A stretch of DNA of 38,680 nt, taken from contig JAJFLD010000128.1 of assembly GCA_021772875.1 (NCBI GenBank), forward strand, positions 1-38,680, read 5' to 3'. How positions within the stretch are numbered: the stretch's first letter is position 1; every line of letters starts with the position of its first letter. Positions 31,115 through 38,680 of this stretch are shown here, piece by piece. The notes beneath the pieces are model-generated. The model ran no database searches and was not told where the DNA came from. It saw nothing but the letters and a program-made list of their open reading frames with translations. A program made the translations under genes and the position numbers. Source of the DNA: Ghiorsea sp. GTDB lineage: Bacteria; Pseudomonadota; Zetaproteobacteria; Mariprofundales; Mariprofundaceae.

Positions 31115-33098
31115 GTTTAAAGGGTATAAAGATATGCAATTATTGAGTAAAATGAGAATTTATTTGTGGTTAGTGCTGATGTTAAGCAGTTCCACGGTTT
31201 GGGCACAAGATGTGACCATGAATTTTAAAAATGCTGATATTCGAGCATTCATTGAATTTGTTTCTGGTTTTTCCGGCAAAAACTTTTTGGTGGATAACCG
31301 CGTTAAAGGCAGCGTTACGATTGTTTCACCCACGCCAATCTCAGAAGCAGAAGCTTATGATGTCTTTCTGTCTGTTTTAGAAGTTAATGGTTTTGCAACT
31401 GTAGACAGTGGTTCAGTCATTAAAATTGTACCGCGCGCAGAGAGTAAACAAAAGGCTGTAAACGTGGGTGAGTCGGTGCGCGCACCCAATAATGATGAAG
31501 TCATGACGCAAGTTTTGCGTTTGAAATATGCTGATGCTCAGCAGTTGGTTGCCTTGTTGCGGCCATTGATTTCACCCAATAGCCATTTGGTGGCTTACCC
31601 GCGGGGTAATATGTTATTGCTTACGGATTCTTCGAGTAATATCCGACGCATTCAAGATATTATAAGACTGGTAGATCGCCAAGATGCAGTAGGTGTACAG
31701 TTGTTTCCATTGGAGCATGCCTCTGCCGATAAATTGGCAACAACCCTTTCTGGGCTCTATGCCACAGCAGGCCCGAATAGCCCAAATTCGATCAAAGCTT
31801 TGTCACACCAGCCAGGAAATATTTTGATTGTCGTGGCAGCCCCCCAAATGATTAATGAGGTTGCCGAAGTGGTGCATAAACTCGACATCAAACCGCAACC
31901 CAATTCAGGACGCTTACAAGTACGCTATTTGAAACACGGCAATGCAGAAGATGTAGCCAAGGTTTTAAATGAGCTTGTGGGTGGTGCCGCAGCAAAAACA
32001 GGGGCAGCGGGAAAAACACTTTTCTCTGGTGATGTAAAAATTGTAGCCGAGCCTGCCACCAATGCGCTTTTGATCACGGCTGATCCCAGTGATATGAATG
32101 CGATGAATGCGATTATTGATAAACTCGATGTACGTAGATTGCAGGTTTTGGTGGAGGCCTTGATTGTTGAGGTGAGCGGCAATGCGATAGAACGCTTTGG
32201 TGTGGATTGGATGTCGTCACAAGATTCTTTATTTGGCGTGCAAAATTTTGGTAATATTGGTGGTACAACGGGTACTGCAGCAGCACTTGCGGCCAATAGC
32301 ATTGCTACAACCCCTATAAGTAATGCGGCAGTATTGGCGGCGACTTCGCAGACAGGCTTAACCGTAGGCATTGCAAACAAGGCATTGACCATAGGTGCTT
32401 TGGTGCATGCCATGGAATCTGATGGTGATGCAAATGTGCTCTCAACGCCTAATTTATTAACGATGGATAATGAAGAAGCTGAAATTGTGGTTGGTAAAAA
32501 TGTGCCATTTATAACGGGAAGTAGCTCAACTTCGGGTGGTGTGACGAATCCATTCCAAACTATTGAACGTAAAGATGTGGGGTTAACACTTAGGGTGAAA
32601 CCGCAGATTTCAGAGGGTGATACGGTTCGTTTAGAATTGTATCAGGAGATTTCCAGTGTGGATGGTGAAACTGCCGGTGGCGGAGGGCTTACCACCAGTA
32701 AACGTTCTATCAAAACTGTGGTCTTAGCTAGTGATGGGGAGATGATTGTGCTCGGTGGTTTGATGCGTGATGATGTAAGCGATACTTCACAGCGTGTACC
32801 TTGTTTGAGTGCGATTCCTTTGGTGGGAGAGGCATTTCAATTTACAAATCATAGCCGAACAAAAACCAATCTAATGGTTTTTTTGCGCCCACACATCATT
32901 AAAAATTCGGACGACATTCAAACGATTACAAATGGAAAGTATAATGATATTCAAGGCCTTTATGAAAAACCCCTTGAAGGTGGTTCAATTCTCCTTCCTC
33001 GTGAAAGGAAATCGATGCCTAAAACACTTAAACCATCAGGAAATTTAACTTTGGAAGAAAAACTTCCGCCTAAAATGAAAGTGGAATCTGTAGAATAA
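31101..33098 (+). CDS. gspD: Type II secretion system secretin GspD
   Basis: MNFKNADIRAFIEFVSGFSGKNFLVD, N-domain repeats, secretin core LSTPNLLTMDNEEAEIVVGKNVPFITG, GLTLRVKPQISEGDTVRLELYQEIS, VLGGLMRDD. Confidence 0.96.
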   Translation: MRFNEFKGYKDMQLLSKMRIYLWLVLMLSSSTVWAQDVTMNFKNADIRAFIEFVSGFSGKNFLVDNRVKGSVTIVSPTPISEAEAYDVFLSVLEVNGFATVDSGSVIKIVPRAESKQKAVNVGESVRAPNNDEVMTQVLRLKYADAQQLVALLRPLISPNSHLVAYPRGNMLLLTDSSSNIRRIQDIIRLVDRQDAVGVQLFPLEHASADKLATTLSGLYATAGPNSPNSIKALSHQPGNILIVVAAPQMINEVAEVVHKLDIKPQPNSGRLQVRYLKHGNAEDVAKVLNELVGGAAAKTGAAGKTLFSGDVKIVAEPATNALLITADPSDMNAMNAIIDKLDVRRLQVLVEALIVEVSGNAIERFGVDWMSSQDSLFGVQNFGNIGGTTGTAAALAANSIATTPISNAAVLAATSQTGLTVGIANKALTIGALVHAMESDGDANVLSTPNLLTMDNEEAEIVVGKNVPFITGSSSTSGGVTNPFQTIERKDVGLTLRVKPQISEGDTVRLELYQEISSVDGETAGGGGLTTSKRSIKTVVLASDGEMIVLGGLMRDDVSDTSQRVPCLSAIPLVGEAFQFTNHSRTKTNLMVFLRPHIIKNSDDIQTITNGKYNDIQGLYEKPLEGGSILLPRERKSMPKTLKPSGNLTLEEKLPPKMKVESVE

Positions 33099-33102
33099 CC
33101 CA

Positions 33103-34683
33103 ATGCAACATTTGAATCGTATTAGCAGTGATCAGGTAGATGAAACACGGTTGATGTGTTTTTCATTGCCTGTTTTGCGTGCAGGCCTTGTTTTACCACT
33201 CAAACCTACTGAAACCATGTTTAATCCTGTTGCTGTTTCAGAAGAATCAATGAATACAGCCACATGGCCTTGGGAGCTATTGGATGACTGTCGGCGCAAA
33301 TTTGGTGGTGAAGTACAACCCGTGCTTGTGCCCAAAGATGCGATTTTGATGGCGTTGAATCAGGCCTTTGATATGGCAAGTGCCTCGGCTGAACAAATGT
33401 TGGAAAACCTTGAAGATGGTGCGCTTGGTTTGGCCAAGGAATTAGAAGAAGTAGGTGATTTATTAGAATCTGAAGATGATGCACCTGTGATTCGGTTGGT
33501 GAACACACTGCTTTCACAAGCACTTAAAGATAGGGCCAGTGATATTCATATTGAACCATTTGAATCGCAAGTATTGGTTCGTTTTCGTATTGATGGGGTG
33601 TTGCACAGTGTAGTCAAACCACCAAAAGCCGTGCAGGCCGCTATGGTGAGTCGGATTAAAGTGATGGGTGGTTTGGACATTGCTGAAAAACGCCATCCTC
33701 AAGATGGGCGTTTTCGGGTCAAAGTGGCTGGTCGTGAAGTGGATGTACGTGTTTCAGTATTGCCAACAGCACACGGTGAGCGAGTGGTGATGCGTTTACT
33801 TGATCGCAGTGCGCAACTGCTTACCCTCAAAGATTTAGGCATGAGCCCTGCACAGCATCAAGTGATGAAAGGTGTGATTGCCGAACCGCACGGCATTGTA
33901 TTGGTTACTGGGCCAACGGGGTCGGGTAAAAGCACGACACTTTATGCGGCATTGATGGAAGTTGATCGTAAAAATCGCAATGTGATGACTATTGAAGATC
34001 CCATTGAATATCAGTTGGAAGGTGTGGGACAAATGCAAGTACAGCCCAAAATTGGGGTGACTTTTTCAGCAGGCCTGCGCTCTATTTTACGCCAAGACCC
34101 TGATATTGTGATGATTGGTGAAATTCGTGATTTAGAAACGGCTGAAATTGCGATTCAAGCATCATTAACCGGGCATATGGTGTTTGCAACATTACACACC
34201 AATGATGCTTTGTCGGCTATTGTACGTTTGCAGGATATGGGTGTTGAGCCTTATTTGGTGGCATCATCGTTGGTGATGGCACAAGCGCAGCGTTTGGTGC
34301 GTAGATTATGTGAACATTGCAAAACACCGCGTGAAATTCATAAAGGCGAATGGGAAACTTTAGACATTAAATCCGAGGCTATGGTAGATACATCGGTTGT
34401 TTATGATGCAGTCGGTTGTGAACACTGCCTAAACACAGGTTATATTGGACGGGTTGCCATTTATGAGCTGATGCCAATTACGCAAAAAATGCGCAATGCA
34501 ATTCATGATGGCATGGGTTTACCTGCCATGCGCAGACTCGCAGCCAAAGAAGGTGCAGTTTCATTGCGCCAAGATGGAGCTAGGCATATTGCAGCAGGCA
34601 AAACGACTTTTGATGAAGTATTGATGGCTACACGTGCAGATATTGTGTTAGAAACTGTAGCTGAAGTGGTAGCTCAAGCATGA
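33103..34683 (+). CDS. gspE: Type II secretion system ATPase GspE
   Basis: ASDIHIEPFE, GPTGSGKSTTLYA, QDPDIVMIGEIRDLETAEIAIQASLTGH, CEHCKTPRE...GCEHCLNTGYIGR zinc motif. Confidence 0.96.
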   Translation: MQHLNRISSDQVDETRLMCFSLPVLRAGLVLPLKPTETMFNPVAVSEESMNTATWPWELLDDCRRKFGGEVQPVLVPKDAILMALNQAFDMASASAEQMLENLEDGALGLAKELEEVGDLLESEDDAPVIRLVNTLLSQALKDRASDIHIEPFESQVLVRFRIDGVLHSVVKPPKAVQAAMVSRIKVMGGLDIAEKRHPQDGRFRVKVAGREVDVRVSVLPTAHGERVVMRLLDRSAQLLTLKDLGMSPAQHQVMKGVIAEPHGIVLVTGPTGSGKSTTLYAALMEVDRKNRNVMTIEDPIEYQLEGVGQMQVQPKIGVTFSAGLRSILRQDPDIVMIGEIRDLETAEIAIQASLTGHMVFATLHTNDALSAIVRLQDMGVEPYLVASSLVMAQAQRLVRRLCEHCKTPREIHKGEWETLDIKSEAMVDTSVVYDAVGCEHCLNTGYIGRVAIYELMPITQKMRNAIHDGMGLPAMRRLAAKEGAVSLRQDGARHIAAGKTTFDEVLMATRADIVLETVAEVVAQA

Positions 34684-35885
34684 GTTTATTCACTTATGAA
34701 GCCTTGGATGAACAAGGCCGACGTAAAAATGGTGAAATAAATTCTGATTCAGAGCGAGCTGTGCGTCAAATTTTGCGAGCTAAGGGTTTGATGGTTCGCA
34801 AGCTCACCATGGTTGAAAATGCTAATAAACAAAAGGGTGAAGCCAAAGCTTCGCAACGTTTAAAATCAGCAGAAACTGTTAATTTTTTACAGCAATTGGC
34901 GACTTTGATTGATTCAGGCATGCCTTTGGTTGAAGCCTTGGCTTCCATAGCCGAAGGCATGGAAAATGCCCGCTCTTGTCGGGTAGTGGCTTCGATTCGT
35001 CAGCAAGTATTGGAAGGCAGTGCTTTAGCTGAAGCACTGCGTATTCATGGTTTTGATGATGTGATTTGTAATATGGTTGCCGCAGGTGAAGAAACAGGGC
35101 AGCTCGATGCCGTGTCAACACGGTTGGCAGAGCTTTTAGAGCGTAGGCAAGCTTTGAGCCAAGAGCTTTTATCAGCAACGCTTTACCCAGTGATTATTAT
35201 GGTGTTTGGGGTGGTGGTGATGCTGTTTTTGTTGGCAGTGGTGGTGCCACAAATTGTGAGTGTGTTTGAACGAGCAGGCGGTGATTTGCCTGCTTTGACG
35301 GTGTTTGTGATTGCAGCTTCTGAATTTTTAAGAAATCATGGTTTGATGTTGATATTGTTATGCTCAGCCTTAATCTTTTTTTATGTGGTTGCCATGAAAA
35401 AAGAAAGCATGCGTTACCAACGCGATTTGTTGCTGTTAAAGCTACCTGTGATGTCAAATTTATTGCTCAAAACCAATACTTCTCGTTATGTACGTACTTT
35501 GGGTATGTTGCTTGAAGGCGGTGTGCCTGCTTTGGTAGCGATGAAAATTGCCCAACAATCGATTACTTTATTACCTATGCGTGAGGCGCTTGGCAAAGCT
35601 TCGGATATGTTGCGCGAAGGTTCATCCTTGGCGGATGGTTTAAAAACAGGCGATTTTGTGCCTTTGCTGGCCTTGCGTATGATTGCAGTAGGTGAGCAAA
35701 GCGGAACGTTGGCCACCATGCTGATTCGGGTGGCGGATAATTATGATAAGGAATCATCACGCAATATCAAACGGTTACTCACAGTGATGGAACCATTACT
35801 GGTGATGGGTATGGCTGTAGGAGTGGGTACACTTGCGATGGCTATTTTATTACCTATTGTTGAGATGAATCAGCTTGTCCATTGA
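34680..35885 (+). CDS. gspF: Type II secretion system inner membrane protein GspF
   Basis: FTYEALDEQGRRKNGEI, LATLIDSGMPLVEAL, MVAAGEETGQLD, MIAVGEQSGTLATML, LLPIVEMNQLV. Confidence 0.96.
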   Translation: MSLFTYEALDEQGRRKNGEINSDSERAVRQILRAKGLMVRKLTMVENANKQKGEAKASQRLKSAETVNFLQQLATLIDSGMPLVEALASIAEGMENARSCRVVASIRQQVLEGSALAEALRIHGFDDVICNMVAAGEETGQLDAVSTRLAELLERRQALSQELLSATLYPVIIMVFGVVVMLFLLAVVVPQIVSVFERAGGDLPALTVFVIAASEFLRNHGLMLILLCSALIFFYVVAMKKESMRYQRDLLLLKLPVMSNLLLKTNTSRYVRTLGMLLEGGVPALVAMKIAQQSITLLPMREALGKASDMLREGSSLADGLKTGDFVPLLALRMIAVGEQSGTLATMLIRVADNYDKESSRNIKRLLTVMEPLLVMGMAVGVGTLAMAILLPIVEMNQLVH

Positions 35886-35900
35886 TAGTAATGAGGTTTT

Positions 35901-36539
35901 ATGTTGAAAACACTTTTAAAAGCTAGTTTTGTTTTATGTTTATTGATGGTGCCTATATCATCTTTTGCATCGCCAGAGCAAGCATGGCAAGAAGCCATGC
36001 ATTTGGCGCAACAAGGCAGTGATAAACAAGCGATGGCTTTGCTGCGTGGTGCAAGCTTGGAACAAGGCGAACAAAGTCTTTGGACGCAGCGTTTTGATAT
36101 CGCTATAAGTTTATTGATGTTACGTAATCAAGCCAAACAAGATAGCGAATACAGAACGCTTTTCCTCACAGGAAAAAACCAATATGAGATTTTATTGGAA
36201 AATTGGCTAAAACAAAACCCCATGCCAGCAGTCTCGGATTCGGTATGGCCTGGTTTATTTGCTTCGATTATTCCAGGGGCTGGTCATGCTTGGATGGGGC
36301 GCTGGGGCGATGCTGGAGTGGCGGCCATGCTGGTGTGGCCACTATTGATTTTAACCTTTTGGGCAGCGCGTCGCGATATGGGGCCAGTGACTGTGTTTTT
36401 TGCCTTGATTACAGCATGGTTGTGGTCGGGCACTGTGTTTTCAGCTGTATCACTGGCAGAGCGTGGTGATTACGAATTGTATTATAGTTGGTGGCAACAA
36501 ATGTGGTCCGCCTCAGGTTTGCCTACCAAACCTTGGTGA
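35901..36539 (+). CDS. Hypothetical protein: signal peptide, helical periplasmic region and C-terminal TM helices
   Basis: MLKTLLKASFVLCLLMVPISSFA signal; WPGLFASIIPGAGHAWMGRWGDAGVAAMLVWPLLILTFW segment; follows gspF after 15 nt. Confidence 0.6.
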   Translation: MLKTLLKASFVLCLLMVPISSFASPEQAWQEAMHLAQQGSDKQAMALLRGASLEQGEQSLWTQRFDIAISLLMLRNQAKQDSEYRTLFLTGKNQYEILLENWLKQNPMPAVSDSVWPGLFASIIPGAGHAWMGRWGDAGVAAMLVWPLLILTFWAARRDMGPVTVFFALITAWLWSGTVFSAVSLAERGDYELYYSWWQQMWSASGLPTKPW

Positions 36540-36581
36540 CAAACATAAAGGCTCACGCAAGAATAATCATTGAAAAGACGA

Positions 36582-37298
36582 TTAACTTTTTACGCTGATA
36601 TAAATGTGAATGATGGCGTCGTCATCATCAGACTTGCGTTTATCAATTTCAATGTAATTCAATGATTGCACAAGTTTTCCTAGTTTTTCATAGCCATAAT
36701 TCCTAGGGTCAAATGATGGGACATTTTTATTGATATACCCGCCCACACCAGACAAAGAAGCCCAACCATCATCTTTGGAGACTGCTTCGATGGCTGAGAT
36801 GATGATAGGTTTAAGGTCAGCGTTTTCTGATTCAGTGGCTTTCTTTTTGGCGACTTGTGGTCTTAGGATTTCAGTGAAAACAAATTTATCACAAGCAGAA
36901 ATGAATGGTTCAGGTGTTTTTTTCTCACCAAAACCATACACTGTTAATCCTGCTTCGCGGATTCTTGTAGCTAATCGTGTGAAATCACTATCAGAAGAAA
37001 TAAGACAAAATCCGTCTAATCTTTCTTCGTGCAGCAAATCCATAGCATCAATGATAAGTGATGAATCGGTGGCATTCTTGCCTGTGGTATAAGAAAATTG
37101 TTGGATAGGTTGAATAGCATGTTTATGCAAATGACCTTTCCAGCTCTTGAGGTTGGTAGTTGTCCAATCACCATACGCACGTTTAACGCTGGCAATACCA
37201 AATTTAGCAATCTCAGCTAATAATTCAGGGCAAATAGATGCCTGTGCATTGTCAGCATCAATCAAGACAGCAAGTTTCTTATTTTCAATTTCAGACAT
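36582..37298 (-). CDS. NYN domain (PIN-like nuclease) protein with C-terminal OST-HTH/LOTUS domain
   Basis: LAVLIDADNAQ, DSSLIIDAMDLLHEERLDGFCLISSDSDFTRLATRIREAG, YGFGEKKTPEPFISACDKF, then WASLSGVGGYINKNVPSFDPRNYGYEKLGKLVQSLNYIEID. Confidence 0.9.
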   Translation of the reverse strand: MSEIENKKLAVLIDADNAQASICPELLAEIAKFGIASVKRAYGDWTTTNLKSWKGHLHKHAIQPIQQFSYTTGKNATDSSLIIDAMDLLHEERLDGFCLISSDSDFTRLATRIREAGLTVYGFGEKKTPEPFISACDKFVFTEILRPQVAKKKATESENADLKPIIISAIEAVSKDDGWASLSGVGGYINKNVPSFDPRNYGYEKLGKLVQSLNYIEIDKRKSDDDDAIIHIYISVKS

Positions 37299-37381
37299 GA
37301 GTTTCCTATTGCACTGTAATTATAAAGTGGTGTGAGTATATGTCTAATCTAACATTGCTGTATTCAACTGTACAATATTTA

Positions 37382-38560
37382 TCATTCTTGTTTTGCAAAG
37401 ATAAGGATAGGAGCATAATTAAAGAGGAAGATAAGAAAGGCCAGCATCCAAAGGCATTGCGAGAGCCCAATAAGAATATCATAAGGCCAAATGTCGAATA
37501 GGGGTAGTATGACACGTGTGAAAGCACTTAAAAATATGGCTACAAATGCATAGGTGATGCTTTTAGGTGGTGCGTAAACATCACGACCTGTGTGAGCAAG
37601 TGATACACGTGCCATCATGCCTAGCGTAATAGCACCAATGCCGCCAATGGTGAAAGCGTGCAGAGCTAATTGTTTACTGATGATGATGTAAGGGGCGGCA
37701 AAGTAGGGCAGTGCCATAAAGAGAAACCCTAGGGTAATCAACCAAAAGGATAGGTAGATGCTCCAAAGCAAACTTTGTTTCCAGATGATAGGGTGATACC
37801 AGCGGATAAGGCGAAAGGCATTGAGTATGGATAAAGCAAGGGCTAAGTATGCAGATAAAATAGGGTTGCCAAAAAATACTTCATTGATGGCAAAGATAAG
37901 AAATAAACAGAGATTAGAGATATCAACCCATTTAGAATTGAATACTTGAACAGTGTCTTTGGTGGCGCGCTCAATAAAGAAGGGTATGACGCGGCGGCCC
38001 ATGGTAAGAATGAGGGCCATGATAATATATAGAGCACCATAAATGCCCCACGTGATACCTTGAGTCAACCAACCCAATGTGCCAAGGTAGAACATAAGGT
38101 TACACGCTGTTATCAAAAACACTTTGGCAATAATGCCTAATTGTTTCCATTGTCTGGCTTTGATGATGCGATGGGCTAAGATATATAAAAGCCATAAGTT
38201 GAATAAGATATCACATAGTGCAGCAAACCAAATGTAAGATGAACCAAAGAGAAGAAACAAACGTGCGGCAGACCAGAGTGAAAAGAGAAAAAGTAAAGAT
38301 TTGCCATGGGCAGTGGCTAGCTTTGACCAAGTTTGCACGGATGTAAGTAAGAAACCTGAAATTACAGCCATGCTATAGCCAAATAACATTTCATGAGCAT
38401 GCCATTCCAAGGGAGAAAGAGATTCAAAGGGTATGGGAAGTTGGAATAAATATATGGCAAACCATAAACCCATCACCAGCACGGCATACAAAGCTGCGCC
38501 AAGGAAGAAGGGCCTAAAACCAACTTCGAGAAAAGCTGTATCTACTTTATTTGTTGGCAT
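37382..38560 (-). CDS. NnrS family membrane protein
   Basis: FLEVGFRPFFLGAALYAVL, PLEWHAHEMLFGYSMAVISGFLLTSVQTWS, LHAFTIGGIGAITLGMMARVSLAHTGR; multi-TM. Confidence 0.9.
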   Translation of the reverse strand: MPTNKVDTAFLEVGFRPFFLGAALYAVLVMGLWFAIYLFQLPIPFESLSPLEWHAHEMLFGYSMAVISGFLLTSVQTWSKLATAHGKSLLFLFSLWSAARLFLLFGSSYIWFAALCDILFNLWLLYILAHRIIKARQWKQLGIIAKVFLITACNLMFYLGTLGWLTQGITWGIYGALYIIMALILTMGRRVIPFFIERATKDTVQVFNSKWVDISNLCLFLIFAINEVFFGNPILSAYLALALSILNAFRLIRWYHPIIWKQSLLWSIYLSFWLITLGFLFMALPYFAAPYIIISKQLALHAFTIGGIGAITLGMMARVSLAHTGRDVYAPPKSITYAFVAIFLSAFTRVILPLFDIWPYDILIGLSQCLWMLAFLIFLFNYAPILIFAKQE

Positions 38561-38564
38561 GAGA

Positions 38565-38680
38565 TCATTCAGAAGCTTGGCTTGGAAAACTAATTTCGAG
38601 AACTAAACATTCTTCAGCGCAAACAAAAGGCCCATGAACTTCATGAGCTGGACGACTGGCGAAATATCCAGCTTCAAGCC
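38565..38680 (-). CDS. 3' end of a probable cupin-fold protein (truncated by window edge)
   Basis: Minus-strand reading LEAGYFASRPAHEVHGPFVCAEECLVLEISFPSQASE*; the PAHEVHGPF...LVLEI pattern resembles a cupin C-terminal half. Confidence 0.5.
   Translation of the reverse strand, partial: LEAGYFASRPAHEVHGPFVCAEECLVLEISFPSQASE

Overview
The window reads as a bacterial chromosome segment that is mostly conserved housekeeping. From left to right it contains: (1) the end of a fully overlapping cobalamin nucleotide-loop operon (cobQ 3' end, cbiB, threonine-P decarboxylase-like, cobU, cobT, cobC, cobS), ~1-5.6 kb; (2) a small accessory pocket at 5.6-7.6 kb with two ORFs I cannot assign, the first apparently broken by a -1 frameshift; (3) an M48 metalloprotease/TPR lipoprotein and a GNAT acetyltransferase; (4) tRNA-Leu, tig-clpP-clpX-lon-HU, tRNA-Val, tRNA-Asp and a DarP/YjgA-like gene; (5) a central carbon / Calvin-type cluster glpX-tkt-gap-pgk-pyk-fba, with a striking double-hairpin element between gap and pgk; (6) a CapD/PglF-like NDP-sugar epimerase/dehydratase, priA, a putative outer-membrane beta-barrel protein, and gspC-D-E-F of a type II secretion system, followed by an unassigned membrane protein; (7) on the minus strand, a NYN+OST-HTH (LOTUS) protein, NnrS, and the 3' end of a probable cupin. 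Gene content suggests an autotrophic proteobacterium (possibly Zetaproteobacteria-like), but that is inference. I saw no CRISPR array, insertion sequence or prophage. The best leads for novelty are the frameshifted orphan pair, the gap-pgk intercistronic structure, and the unassigned proteins flanking gspCDEF.
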